Positions 16,587 to 25,822 of a DNA stretch of 64,000 nucleotides are shown here, in pieces. Both the position numbers and the translations under genes were made by a program. Below the pieces are notes generated by a model. It saw nothing but the letters and a program-made list of their open reading frames with translations, did not search any database and was not told where the DNA came from. Within the stretch, counting starts at the first letter, position 1. Every line of letters begins with the position of its first letter. Source of the stretch: AG25 sp035517615 (lineage in GTDB: Bacteria; Gemmatimonadota; Gemmatimonadetes; Gemmatimonadales; GWC2-71-9); the NCBI GenBank assembly GCA_035517615.1, contig DATIYM010000002.1, positions 1-64,000 on the forward strand. The letters run 5' to 3'.

Positions 16587-17942
16587 TTACGGGATCTGCT
16601 CGCTCCTCGACATTTGCAGCACAGCGTCCCGGGCCTCACCGGCTTCGGCCAGATTGCCGCCCACTGTTTCCCGCAGCCACCTGTCAGCGTGCCGGTACAG
16701 CTCGCGCGAGTAGCGTCCGCGCACCCCGTAGTCTCGATCGGTAGACGCTGCCCAGTCCGTAGGCCCCACAGCGCGCTCCCCGAGCTGCACGAAGTACGGC
16801 GTGTTCTTGATCGGGTACGCCACGGTCGTGAGGAATGTGTCGGGGCTGGCGCGCTTCACGAGATCGACGGTCGCCGCCATGTCCTCTACGGTCTCGCCGT
16901 CATAGCCCCACATCAGAAACATTCCGACCTGGATCCCGTGGCGCTTGGCGGCCGCGGTTGCGAACAGCACCTGCTCGACCGTCACACCCCGCTCCATGGC
17001 ATCGAGAATCCGCTGGCTGCCGCTCTCCGCGCCGATCCAGATCCGGAAGCACCCCATCTCGGCGAGCGTCGCGAGCACGTCGTCCTTCATCATGCGATCG
17101 GCGCGGGAGATCGTCTCGAAGGGAATTCGGAGGCCGCGCCGCTTCAGCTCGGCGGCATAGTCGAACAGCCAGCGATGATGAATCGTGAACACGTCGTCGG
17201 CGTACCAGGCCATATCGGGCTTGTAGCGCTCGACGATGTGCTGTAGCTCGTCCGCCGTCCCCGTCACGCTGCGGCGACGGTGGCTGTAACCGAACACCGC
17301 GTGCGAGCACCAGCGGCAGCGATACGGACAGCCGCGCGCGGTGATCAGATTGACGCTGCCCATCCCGTGGTGCGTGCGCCAGGTATCGACGTAGCGGTCG
17401 ATGTCGATCGCCTCGCGATCGGGCCACGGCAGCGCGTCGATGTCCTTGATCTGCGGCCGCTCGGGCGTAGTCACGATGTTTCCCGCCTCGTCACGAAACG
17501 CGATTCCCGGAATCCCGTGCAGCCGGTGCGGGCCGAGCGCATCGATGGCCGGGAGCAGCTCGCGCATGGTCTCCTCGCCCTCCCCGATCACGATCACGTC
17601 GGCGCCGTGCGACAGGTATTCGGCGGGATAGTTGGCCGACTCGGGGCCGCCGAGCACGACGGTCCAGCCCGCGTGTTTCGCGGACTGCACGATGGCGAGG
17701 ACCGAACTGCGGGTGATTAGGTTTGTGTAGATACCGATGACACCCACGGGTGGCGTTGTGAGGCGGCGATTGAGGTCAGCGCGGGTCGCAAACGTGGTGT
17801 CGAAGACCTCGACCGGTATTCCAGACCGTTTCAAATAGCCAGAGACGTACAGCAGACCCAACGTCGGATACGGCTTCATGATCGCCTGCTCTTTCGGATC
17901 TTCGCCGACGAAGTACCCGTGGGTCAGTAGCACCGGTGCCAT
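16587..17942 (-). CDS. B12-binding-type radical SAM protein 1
   Basis: Protein of 451 residues. An N-terminal Rossmann-like domain of the cobalamin-binding type (about 1-150, with VVLGGPESANYPAEYL and ADVIVIGEGEET) precedes a radical SAM barrel with the 4Fe-4S cysteines C205, C209 and C212 in CPYRCRWC. The classic DxHxxG cobalamin motif is not seen, as in many BchE-like members. Such enzymes methylate or rearrange unreactive carbons. It resembles protein 3 (20193-21662) from the first residues (APVLLTHGYF against APVLLTHSYY), so the two are paralogues. It is transcribed divergently from the methyltransferase, 58 bases away. Confidence 0.9.
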   Translation of the reverse strand: MAPVLLTHGYFVGEDPKEQAIMKPYPTLGLLYVSGYLKRSGIPVEVFDTTFATRADLNRRLTTPPVGVIGIYTNLITRSSVLAIVQSAKHAGWTVVLGGPESANYPAEYLSHGADVIVIGEGEETMRELLPAIDALGPHRLHGIPGIAFRDEAGNIVTTPERPQIKDIDALPWPDREAIDIDRYVDTWRTHHGMGSVNLITARGCPYRCRWCSHAVFGYSHRRRSVTGTADELQHIVERYKPDMAWYADDVFTIHHRWLFDYAAELKRRGLRIPFETISRADRMMKDDVLATLAEMGCFRIWIGAESGSQRILDAMERGVTVEQVLFATAAAKRHGIQVGMFLMWGYDGETVEDMAATVDLVKRASPDTFLTTVAYPIKNTPYFVQLGERAVGPTDWAASTDRDYGVRGRYSRELYRHADRWLRETVGGNLAEAGEARDAVLQMSRSEQIP

Positions 17943-18000
17943 ATGTGAAGGGTAGTGACGCGCTGTTGTACCCGCCAGCGAGAGGACTAGATTCGCCAGC

Positions 18001-18780
18001 GTGACCTCTGCAGTGTTCGACCCGCTCGCCGAGCGATACGACAGCGATTTCACCCAGTCTGAGTTGGGTCGGTTGCTTCGTCGGCGCGTGTGGCGATGGC
18101 TCGACCGCGCGTTTGCGCGCGGCGATCGCGTGCTCGAGTTGAATTGTGGAACGGGCGAGGATGCCGTGCACCTCGCGGCCCGTGGCGTGAACGTGCTGGC
18201 AACGGACGCCTCGGAGGCGATGCTCGAGATCGCGCGCAAGAAAATTGCCTCCCGCGAGCTGCAGGGTCAGGTAGACGTGCAGCAAGTCGAACTCGGGCAA
18301 TTGGATGTACTGCTTGGGTACGCGGGGAAATTTGACGGGGCGTTTTCCAGCTTCGGCGGACTGAATTGCGTTGCCGAGATTGCGCCCGTCGCCCAAGTGT
18401 TGGCCGACCTCCTCAAGCCGGGTGCCCACGTCGTCGTATGTGTCATGGGGCCCCTGGTCCCATGGGAGTGGGTCTGGTTTCTGACCCAGGGTGAGTGGCG
18501 CAAGGCGTTTCGCCGGCTCGCGGCGCGCGGTACGTCGTGGCGGGGAATTACCGTCAGGTATCCGACCCCTACGCAGCTGCGGGAGGCGTTTGGGCAGGGG
18601 TTCATTTTGCGGCACAGTGCCGGTCTGGGGGTACTGGTTCCTCCGACGTTCGCCGCAGAGTGGGCACGCCGTCATCCTGGATGGCTCGAGCGCCTGGATC
18701 GCTGGGAAACGGGTCTCGAGCGTTGGCCGCTGATGGCTTGGCTCGGAGATCATTATCTGATGGAGTTCGTACGAGCATGA
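18001..18780 (+). CDS. SAM-dependent class I methyltransferase
   Basis: Protein of 259 residues that moves a methyl group from S-adenosylmethionine to an unknown acceptor. Motif I is VLELNCGTGEDA, with the acidic residue of the next strand in LATDASEAM. A segment FDGAFSSFGGLNCV corresponds to motif IV. A C-terminal hydrophobic part (PWEWVWFLTQGEWRKAF) may shape the substrate pocket. The start is GTG. The ATG of radical SAM protein 2 overlaps its stop (ATGA), so both work in one pathway. Confidence 0.88.
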   Translation: MTSAVFDPLAERYDSDFTQSELGRLLRRRVWRWLDRAFARGDRVLELNCGTGEDAVHLAARGVNVLATDASEAMLEIARKKIASRELQGQVDVQQVELGQLDVLLGYAGKFDGAFSSFGGLNCVAEIAPVAQVLADLLKPGAHVVVCVMGPLVPWEWVWFLTQGEWRKAFRRLAARGTSWRGITVRYPTPTQLREAFGQGFILRHSAGLGVLVPPTFAAEWARRHPGWLERLDRWETGLERWPLMAWLGDHYLMEFVRA

Positions 18781-20177
18781 AGCAGCGCGTGGTCCTGTAC
18801 AACCCGACGGCCGATTTTCACACCATGCCGCTCGCGCTGCTGGCGATCGGGTCGCACCTCGATCGGCAGCGGTTCGAGCCCATCATCATCGATGGGCGGC
18901 TCGAGCGCGATCCCATCGGTCGAGTACTCCAGGAAGTCGGTGAGGCACTGTGCTTTGGTGTCACCGTCCTGTCCGGTCAACCGATCCGCGATGCGGTTCG
19001 GGTTTCGCGCGCGGTGAAGGCGCGCCATCCTGAGCTGCCCGTGGTTTGGGGCGGATGGCATCCGTCGATGTTCGGGAAGGATTGTCTCGAGGAGCCCAGC
19101 ATCGACGTTACGGTTCAGGCGCAGGGCGAGGTCACGTTCTCGGAAATCGTGGATCGCCTCGCCGGCAAGAACACGCTCGACGGATGTGCCGGGTGCACGT
19201 ACCGCGGCGGCGATTCGGTCGTGGACAACGGTGCCCGCCCGCTTGCCGATGTGAACACGCTCGAGCCTCACGACTACAGCTTGATCGACGTGCAACGCTA
19301 CTACGCCCTGAAGGGCAAGCGTCAGCTCGATTACATCACCTCACAAGGCTGCCGGTTCCGTTGTGCTTTCTGCGCCGATCCGTTCGTGTATCAGCGGCGC
19401 TGGGTCGGCCTCGAGCCCGCCCGGGTGGGCGCGGAAATCGCCGAGCTGTGGCAGCGCTACGGGTTTCAGGACGTCAATTTTCAGGACGAGACATTCTTTA
19501 CATCCACGCCTCGCGTCGTGGCGATCGCCGAGGAGTTTCTCGGCCGCAAGGTCCCCATCACGTGGGCCGCCACCATGCGGGCCGACCAGTGCTCACGTCT
19601 TCCGGACGACGCGCTCGCGATCTGCAAGCGTTCGGGATTGCGTCGCGTGCTCGTGGGTGTCGAGTCCGGATCCCCCGATATGCTGAAACGCATCCGGAAG
19701 GATGTGACGATCGAGCAGGTCCTGGAGACGGCCGAACGATGCCTCAAAGCCGGGATCCGCGTGCGTTTCCCGTTCATTGTGGGATTCCCGGACGAGGACG
19801 AGGAGAGTGTCTCGGCCACCCTGGCGCTGATCAAACATTTACGGACAATGAGTGCGGATTTTGAAACTCAGATCTTCTATTTCAAACCGTATCCGGGGAC
19901 ATCGATTACGCAGCAAGCAGTCGCGCGTGGTTATCAGTTGCCCCGGACGCTCGCTGAGTGGTCCGACTTCGATTTCGTGGGCTCGCGGGGGCCGTGGGTC
20001 TCAGACGCAAAGTATCGGCGCGTCGAACGCTTCAAGTTTTATCAACGGCTCGCGTGGGATCGGGCACCGGGGTGGAAAAGACCGCTGCAAGCGCTGGCGC
20101 GCTGGCGTTGCCGCAATGACGTATACGGTTTGCCCGTTGAGAAGCTTGTACTAAGAAACCGTCCAGCGCTGGCGTAG
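18777..20177 (+). CDS. B12-binding-type radical SAM protein 2
   Basis: Protein of 466 residues with an N-terminal cobalamin-binding-type domain (about 1-140, VVWGGWHPSMFG, VTVQAQGEVTFSEI), the radical SAM cysteines C192, C196 and C199 in CRFRCAFC, and a long C-terminal half ending with basic residues. It differs from proteins 1 and 3 in its N-terminus (KQRVVLYNPTADFHTMPLALL) and is closer to the general B12-radical SAM oxidoreductase/methylase group. It is coupled to the methyltransferase by ATGA and converges on radical SAM 3 with only 15 bases between the two stops. Confidence 0.9.
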   Translation: MKQRVVLYNPTADFHTMPLALLAIGSHLDRQRFEPIIIDGRLERDPIGRVLQEVGEALCFGVTVLSGQPIRDAVRVSRAVKARHPELPVVWGGWHPSMFGKDCLEEPSIDVTVQAQGEVTFSEIVDRLAGKNTLDGCAGCTYRGGDSVVDNGARPLADVNTLEPHDYSLIDVQRYYALKGKRQLDYITSQGCRFRCAFCADPFVYQRRWVGLEPARVGAEIAELWQRYGFQDVNFQDETFFTSTPRVVAIAEEFLGRKVPITWAATMRADQCSRLPDDALAICKRSGLRRVLVGVESGSPDMLKRIRKDVTIEQVLETAERCLKAGIRVRFPFIVGFPDEDEESVSATLALIKHLRTMSADFETQIFYFKPYPGTSITQQAVARGYQLPRTLAEWSDFDFVGSRGPWVSDAKYRRVERFKFYQRLAWDRAPGWKRPLQALARWRCRNDVYGLPVEKLVLRNRPALA

Positions 20178-20192
20178 GTGCGGCCCGGTATC

Positions 20193-21662
20193 TCAGGCTC
20201 CCGCGATGGCCCGCCGCAACTGGTTGCCATCCGTAGAGCGATTCGCCCCTTCCCGGGCCCGCAGCAGCTCCCACTGATCGTCGAACGCACTGAAGTGCAC
20301 GGAGCGAGTCTCGGTGCGAGCGTTCACCTCCTGATGCAAAAGGTCGCGGATCTCGCGGTAGAAATCCGTCGTGTACGCTCCGCGGAACATCATGGCCAGA
20401 TCATCGCTGTCCGACCAATTGGCTTTGCCGCGAAGGTCAGCCCGAACACGTTCATAGAACGGCGTCCCCGGAAGCGGGTATGCGACTGACACCCCGATGT
20501 CGTGGGGCTGCGCTTCGCGGATCAGATCACGCGTACTGAGGATCGCGTCCCAGTCTTCACCGGGATAGCCGAGTTGCACAAACCAGCACGCGCGGATGCC
20601 GTGCTCCTTGAGCGTCCTGGTCGCGGCCCGCACGTCATCCAGCGTGATGCCCTTGTCCATCGCGTCGAGCACGCCCTGGGACCCCGACTCAACGCCGAGC
20701 CACACTTCTTCGCACCGTGATTCCGCGAGCGCCTTCACCGCAGCCGGCGTCATGAGATCCGCGCGCGATTGCATCATGAATGGGGTCGCCGCACCACGCA
20801 CCACGACCTCGCGCGCAAAGTGCTCTATCCACCGCGGTGTGAGCCCGAAGATGTCGTCGGAGAACCAGAGGTGATCGGCACCGACCGCCTTTCCGAGCTC
20901 TGCCAACTCGGCGGCCACGTTTTCCGGGCTGCGCTGCGTATAGCGCCGGCCGAACACCGGTTTTGCGCACCAGTTGCAGGCGAACGGACAGCCGCGCGAT
21001 GTCGCCAGATTCCAGGACAACCGCCCGTGCGCCGCGGTCCACGCCACGCGGTAGCGCTCTACGTCGATCAAGTCCCAGGCGGGGAACGGCAAGGCGTCGA
21101 GATCGGGAATCGGGCGACGCGCCAAGGTCCGATGGACGGTGCCTCTGCCGTTCAGCGTTTCGCGGATCGCGAGCCCCGCGATGCCGTGCAGCTCGGTTCC
21201 ACCGTCTTCCCAATGCTTGAGCAACTCCAGCAGCGTTTCGTCAGGTTCCCCTACAATCACCGCGTCGGCGCCGACATCGAGATATGCGAGGGTTTGATCG
21301 GTCGCATCCGACCCGTTCACCACCACCCGGGCGCCGGCCGATTTCGCAGCCGCAATCATTTCGAAGGCGGCAGCTCGCATGCGCGTCGTACACATCTTGG
21401 TGAGGAAATTGAAATTATCGTCGAGGATCGCGACCACTTTGGGGCGGGCTGCTCTCAAGAAGTCGCGGTACTCGTCTACGCCCTCCGAAAGCATAGTATC
21501 GAAGAAGGCGAAGGGGTGGTTGGCTCTCCGCAACAACGCGGCCACGATCAACGTGGAAAGCGGCGCGTACGGCTTCATCTTCCGCCACTGCTTTTGGTCG
21601 TACCTGAGGTAGTACGAGTGCGTCAACAGGACCGGAGCGCTCCTGTTTGAGGAACCTCTCAC
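20193..21662 (-). CDS. B12-binding-type radical SAM protein 3
   Basis: Protein of 489 residues, a paralogue of protein 1. The N-terminal domain (about 10-150) has VVVNGSDATDQTLAYLDVGADAVIVG-like features and the barrel has C225, C229 and C232 in CPFACNWC. The remaining barrel shows LGVESGSQGVLDAMDKGI and the CWFVQLGYPGED segment. The start GTG at 21662 overlaps the TGA of the HprK-related kinase gene (GTGA), so kinase and radical SAM enzyme are co-translated. The reaction is unknown: C-methylation or a cyclase-type oxidation are the main options. Confidence 0.9.
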   Translation of the reverse strand: MRGSSNRSAPVLLTHSYYLRYDQKQWRKMKPYAPLSTLIVAALLRRANHPFAFFDTMLSEGVDEYRDFLRAARPKVVAILDDNFNFLTKMCTTRMRAAAFEMIAAAKSAGARVVVNGSDATDQTLAYLDVGADAVIVGEPDETLLELLKHWEDGGTELHGIAGLAIRETLNGRGTVHRTLARRPIPDLDALPFPAWDLIDVERYRVAWTAAHGRLSWNLATSRGCPFACNWCAKPVFGRRYTQRSPENVAAELAELGKAVGADHLWFSDDIFGLTPRWIEHFAREVVVRGAATPFMMQSRADLMTPAAVKALAESRCEEVWLGVESGSQGVLDAMDKGITLDDVRAATRTLKEHGIRACWFVQLGYPGEDWDAILSTRDLIREAQPHDIGVSVAYPLPGTPFYERVRADLRGKANWSDSDDLAMMFRGAYTTDFYREIRDLLHQEVNARTETRSVHFSAFDDQWELLRAREGANRSTDGNQLRRAIAGA

Positions 21663-22677
21663 TGTGAATCCCCCGAGTCAGGGTTTGCGCACAGGTCCGA
21701 GAGTAACCGGACAGCACCGTGCAAGTCTCGAGCTCCGAAGAGACGGTAGGCCGCGCGCCGCGACCAGTGTTCCGCAATGGTGGGCGGAGTTCCCCCCCAA
21801 CGCTCCTGCGGAATGGCTCCCCTTTTAAACTCGTCCAGAAAGCGCTCAGGCGACAGCGCCTCGAGCCGGGCAGCTTGCCCCTCGAACGGGCCGAGCAAAA
21901 CGACGGCACGCCTTCGTGCCTTGCGTTTGTGAGGGGTTGAGGACGCGAACAAGTCCAATCGCCGTTTTTCCCCGGAGCCCGCGCTCCCAGCACCGTTATA
22001 GCCAAGCGCCTCGTACATCTCGGGCGACAACAGGGGATCGCGCACGGCTGCGACGAGTTCGTCCGGATCCTCACGCGCGACGAGAATCGTTTCGTCACCC
22101 AGCACTTCGAGCCCGGCGCGATGCGCGGCCGCGACCAGCGTCGATTTCCCCGCTCCCGACGGTCCACGGAGCACCACCGCACCCGCCGCGCCGACGACGG
22201 CACCCGCGTGAACGACGGCATACCCGCGCCAAGCGAGGAGCGTCGCAACCGGCGTCTCGAGACCAAGTCGGGCTACGAACGAGGGTTCCGAGCGCAGGAA
22301 TGCTGTGCTCACCGCGACCGTCGCGGTGCCGTTGGCCCAATCGATGTGAACAGAGAGACGATTTTCGAACGTGAGATCGGCGTAATCGTCTCCAACTGAC
22401 CATCGTTCACCCTCGGCGAATGGCGCGCCGTTCCCGAGTGGACCCACGACAGCCTCAATCTTCAACAGAATGAGGGGGTGAGTCTGCTCAGCGCGAGAGC
22501 ACCGGCACCAAAGAGAATCCGCTAGCCCGATGACGCGTGCGTCGTCCGCCTCGAGTCGGATCGCTGCATGAGGTAGCTGAAAATCGACTGGCCGTAACTC
22601 CGCCTGGGTGCTCGTCGTAGGATAAGCCCTTAGGTCAGCAGCGAAACAACCTAATCCGGTAGCCGGTGATTATACAT
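21659..22677 (-). CDS. HprK-related serine kinase-like protein, N-terminus apparently frameshifted
   Basis: ATP-binding protein related to the HPr kinase/phosphorylase catalytic domain. The P-loop GPSGAGKST is preceded by the family hallmark HAGAVV (usually LHAS.V) and followed by LGDETILV. Such kinases occur in surface-polymer and peptide-modification clusters, where their target is unknown. The plain open frame has TTG 22465 as its first usual start, but the frame continues upstream with family-like sequence (GLGCFAADLRAYP and RPVDFQLPHAAI). An ATG at 22677 gives MYNHRL, typical of family N-termini, in another frame; one missing base near 22659 would join them. So this is either a sequencing error or a damaged start. 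Confidence 0.7.
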
Positions 22678-22747
22678 TCCGTCGTTACCTACGTGATGTA
22701 CTAGACCTCCGTTGACTCTGGAAACACGGTAGGCGAGCCTTCTGCCC

Positions 22748-23911
22748 ATGAGCAGTCATGGGGCGCCGGCCCGCATCGCCGTGGTCAGCGCCTACTTGGA
22801 TCCCCTACGGAGGAACCCGGAGGAGTTGGTATCCGGGGTGTGGCGGGACTTCGGACGGGTGCCCGGCGCGGCCAAGCGGGCCGGCGTCGACGTAACGGTT
22901 CTCGAATCAGCCTGGAAGAACGCGGAGCTCGAGGTCGAGGGGGTCCGCTGTCACTTCGTTTGCGAGCCTCGCGATCCCTTTGTGTCATTGCCCGGCGGCC
23001 GCAAACTGCGTCGAGCCCCTCATGAGCTGCTAGCTCGAGTGCAATCCCACCAGCCGGACATCATCCACTACAAAGGACTGATCCTCCCCGCCCAGGCGCG
23101 CAGGCTCGCCCATGCCCTGCCCGGCGTCCCCATCCTCGCGCAGGACCACGGGACCAAGTGTCCAACGGGGTGGAGGGCCCGGTGGTATGGATGGGGGTTC
23201 GCCCCGCTGACAGGAGTCATGTTCACCGCGCGCGCTCAAGCCCTCCCGTTCATGGCGGCGAGGGCGTTGCGACGAGATCTGCCTGTGTTCGAGGTCGTGG
23301 AAGGCTCTTCGCCATTCATCCCGGGCGACGTCGCAGCGGCACGAAACGCAACCGGGCTTCGCGGTGATCCTTGTCTCCTCTGGGTAGGAAATCTCGACGC
23401 AAACAAAGACCCTCTCCTTGTGTTGAACGCAGTCTCACAGTTCGCGGAACATTCCCCTGGAGTCCGCCTGTACATGTGCTTTCGGCATGGGCCCCTCCTC
23501 GCCAACGTGCGGCAGCGCATCGCCACTGATCCGCGGCTGTCAAACCGCGTCGTCTTACTCGGAGAGATCAGATATCCGGTAATTCAAGCGCATTTCCAAG
23601 CGGCCGACTTTCTCGTGCAGGCGAGTCACGCCGAAGGGAGTGGGTACGGCGTCATCGAAGCATTGGCATGCGGAACAACGCCAATCGTGACGGATATCCC
23701 GTCGTTTCGACGGATTACGGGCGACGGTAGGCGCGGCGCGCTCGTTCCCCTGGACGACGTCGATGCGTTTGCGGCCGCATTGCGCGATTGGTGTGGGCGC
23801 GATCGGGCGGCACTGCGCCAGCAAGCGCGAGCGCATTTCGAGCGGGAGCTGTCGTTCGACGCCATCGGACGGCAACTCCGGTCGGTTTACGACCACGTCG
23901 CCGGCACATGA
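22748..23911 (+). CDS. glycosyltransferase family 4
   Basis: GT-B enzyme of 387 residues. N-terminal domain about 1-195; donor domain from CLLWVGNLDANKDPLLVL, with VVLLGEIRY and the donor-binding loop SHAEGSGYGVIEALACGTTPIVTDIPSFR. It is the first gene of an eight-gene rightward run (22748-31311) in which nearly all junctions overlap, and it diverges from the HprK-related kinase. The sugar donor and acceptor are unknown; with the PIG-L deacetylase two genes on, a GlcNAc-type sugar is plausible. Confidence 0.9.
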   Translation: MSSHGAPARIAVVSAYLDPLRRNPEELVSGVWRDFGRVPGAAKRAGVDVTVLESAWKNAELEVEGVRCHFVCEPRDPFVSLPGGRKLRRAPHELLARVQSHQPDIIHYKGLILPAQARRLAHALPGVPILAQDHGTKCPTGWRARWYGWGFAPLTGVMFTARAQALPFMAARALRRDLPVFEVVEGSSPFIPGDVAAARNATGLRGDPCLLWVGNLDANKDPLLVLNAVSQFAEHSPGVRLYMCFRHGPLLANVRQRIATDPRLSNRVVLLGEIRYPVIQAHFQAADFLVQASHAEGSGYGVIEALACGTTPIVTDIPSFRRITGDGRRGALVPLDDVDAFAAALRDWCGRDRAALRQQARAHFERELSFDAIGRQLRSVYDHVAGT

Positions 23912-24954
23912 TCGAGCAAGACACGCGCTCGCGCGCCGTTACCTCGGGTGATGTTCCGGGCGTGCTGCGCCTGTTTGAACAGGTCTTCGGCCACCCCATC
24001 AGCGAGCGGCACTACCGCTGGAAGCTGCAGACCCGCCCTTCCCCGGTACACAACGCCGTCATCGCGCTCGATCAATTGAATCAGCCCGTGTTTCACATCG
24101 CAGGAATTCCGTGTCGTTGCTGGCTCGGGGGAGCGGAACGGTGGGTAATGGTCGCGGTGGACGCCATGACCAGGCCAGACCATCGCCGCCAGGGGCTGTT
24201 GACGACGTGCGCGGCGGAGCTGTTCGAGTCGTGGAAAGCTGCCGGGGTGACGCTCGTGCTCGGTTTGCCCAACGAGAACTGGCGCTCGCGTACGCATGCG
24301 CTCGGGTGGCAGCGCCTGGCCAAGCTCGGGTCGTGGGTTTTGCCGCTCAGACCGGAGCGTCTCCTGGGTCGGCGCACCGGTGCGTCGTGGGTCGGTCGCA
24401 TGCATCCCCTCGGAGACCTATGGAGGGCGATTATCCGCAAACGGGCGCCCGGGCGAGCGGGAATTACGGTTCGGCCTGTAGAAACCGCGGACGAGCGTTT
24501 CGATATCCTTTGGCGGAATGCGAGAACGCGAATCACCCACTCACTCGCCCGCGATCGCTCCTGGATCGAGTGGCGGTATCTGCAAGCGCCCTCGGCACGA
24601 TACGAGATCCTCATCGCCATGCGCGGGGCGACACCGGCCGGCTTCGGTATCTACGGCGAGCGGGGACCACATGCCGCCGTCGTCCCAGAGATTTTTGCGC
24701 CGGAAGACCCGGCTGCGTTCTCTGCCCTGGTCGAAGCACTCATCGCGCTCGCGTTGGAACGCGGTCGCGACTCGATCCGCGGGTTCGCTGCGGTGGGAAG
24801 TCCATCCGATCGGCAATGGCGCAGAATGGGGCTGTTCAGGGGACGCCACGCGTTCGGGATAGAATACGTGCCACTCGAGCCCGGCCTGACCCGGGACTTC
24901 GTCCTCCCGATTGGGAAGTGGGAGATTGCGGGAGGTGACTTCGATTTCGTCTAG
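23908..24954 (+). CDS. GNAT family N-acetyltransferase
   Basis: Protein of 348 residues. The N-terminal GNAT domain has the acetyl-CoA loop RPDHRRQGLLTTC (R-x-x-G-x-x/L type) after the strand VMVAVDAMT, and a second half of GNAT-like or substrate-binding character (FRPVETADERFDILW region, IEWRYLQAP). The size and two-part layout resemble GNAT proteins found in polysaccharide clusters, which acylate amino sugars or lipid carriers. The ATG overlaps the preceding stop as ATGA. The acyl donor and substrate are unknown. Confidence 0.82.
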   Translation: MIEQDTRSRAVTSGDVPGVLRLFEQVFGHPISERHYRWKLQTRPSPVHNAVIALDQLNQPVFHIAGIPCRCWLGGAERWVMVAVDAMTRPDHRRQGLLTTCAAELFESWKAAGVTLVLGLPNENWRSRTHALGWQRLAKLGSWVLPLRPERLLGRRTGASWVGRMHPLGDLWRAIIRKRAPGRAGITVRPVETADERFDILWRNARTRITHSLARDRSWIEWRYLQAPSARYEILIAMRGATPAGFGIYGERGPHAAVVPEIFAPEDPAAFSALVEALIALALERGRDSIRGFAAVGSPSDRQWRRMGLFRGRHAFGIEYVPLEPGLTRDFVLPIGKWEIAGGDFDFV

Positions 24955-25822
24955 AGTGCTTACGGCTGGGCAAGCCTGCGTGACTGCGTGTTGGGCAACC
25001 GGATTTTCGCTTGTGGGCCGATTCCGGCACCCTACCGAGGAATGGCGCACAACGGGTGGAGAACGCGTGCTCGTGATCGCGCCGCACCCCGACGACGAGC
25101 TTGCGGGTTGCGGAGGGGTCATCTTGCTGCACCTTCTCGCCGGCGATTCCGTCGCCGTCGTGTACGCAACCGACGGACGGCAGTCACGCTCGGGCGGTCT
25201 GGAACCCGACGCCATGGCGCTCACAAGGGAGGCCGAGGCCGCGGAAGCGCTCGCAGCCCTCGGCGTCAGCGAGCGCCACTGGGTTGGGCTCAAAGAGGGC
25301 CATTGGCAAGGTGGAGAGCTCGCCCCCGCGCTGACACGTATTCTCACGTTTCATGATCCCAGTATTGTGTACGCTCCGTCGCGAGTGGATTTCCACCCCG
25401 AGCATGACCGCGTAGCACGAGTTCTGGCATGCCTACCGGCTCTGCAGAGCGTTCGTACTGTGCGCGTGTACCAAGTCCAAGTTCCATTGACCCGGCTCCT
25501 GGCGAATCTCGTGACCCCTATTGCCCCTGTGTGGGGACGATTCGAGTCGGCAGTTGCGTGCTACCGCTCTCAGCAAGGCTCACTTCGCGGTCCGTTGCGG
25601 CTGAAGGAGTACGCCGGACGAGCGCACAGGGTGCGCGGGCCGGCGGAGGAGTTTTGGGAGATGTCCCCGAGCGCGTATACCGCGCTGCACACCGACGACT
25701 CGATGGCGTTCGAGGATCGCACCTTCCGGGGTTTGCGTCTGCGCTCCATCACCGACCCACTGGCGTTCGCCGTCGGCCGCGGTACGCGACGACGGCTGCT
25801 CGCTGCCGCGAGGCGATCCTGA
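24935..25822 (+). CDS. PIG-L/LmbE family deacetylase
   Basis: Zinc-dependent N-acetylglucosaminyl deacetylase family, about 295 residues. Motif 1 is APHPDDE (zinc His and Asp, general base Asp), and a later HPEHDRV supplies the third zinc ligand. These enzymes deacetylate GlcNAc-linked compounds (MshB, BshB, PIG-L). The start is uncertain: GTG 24935 follows GGGAG closely, GTG 24956 is also in frame, and the catalytic domain begins about 45 residues in. The 5' end overlaps the GNAT gene. Its stop TGA overlaps a CTG that probably starts the next glycosyltransferase. Confidence 0.85.
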   Translation: MTSISSRVLTAGQACVTACWATGFSLVGRFRHPTEEWRTTGGERVLVIAPHPDDELAGCGGVILLHLLAGDSVAVVYATDGRQSRSGGLEPDAMALTREAEAAEALAALGVSERHWVGLKEGHWQGGELAPALTRILTFHDPSIVYAPSRVDFHPEHDRVARVLACLPALQSVRTVRVYQVQVPLTRLLANLVTPIAPVWGRFESAVACYRSQQGSLRGPLRLKEYAGRAHRVRGPAEEFWEMSPSAYTALHTDDSMAFEDRTFRGLRLRSITDPLAFAVGRGTRRRLLAAARRS

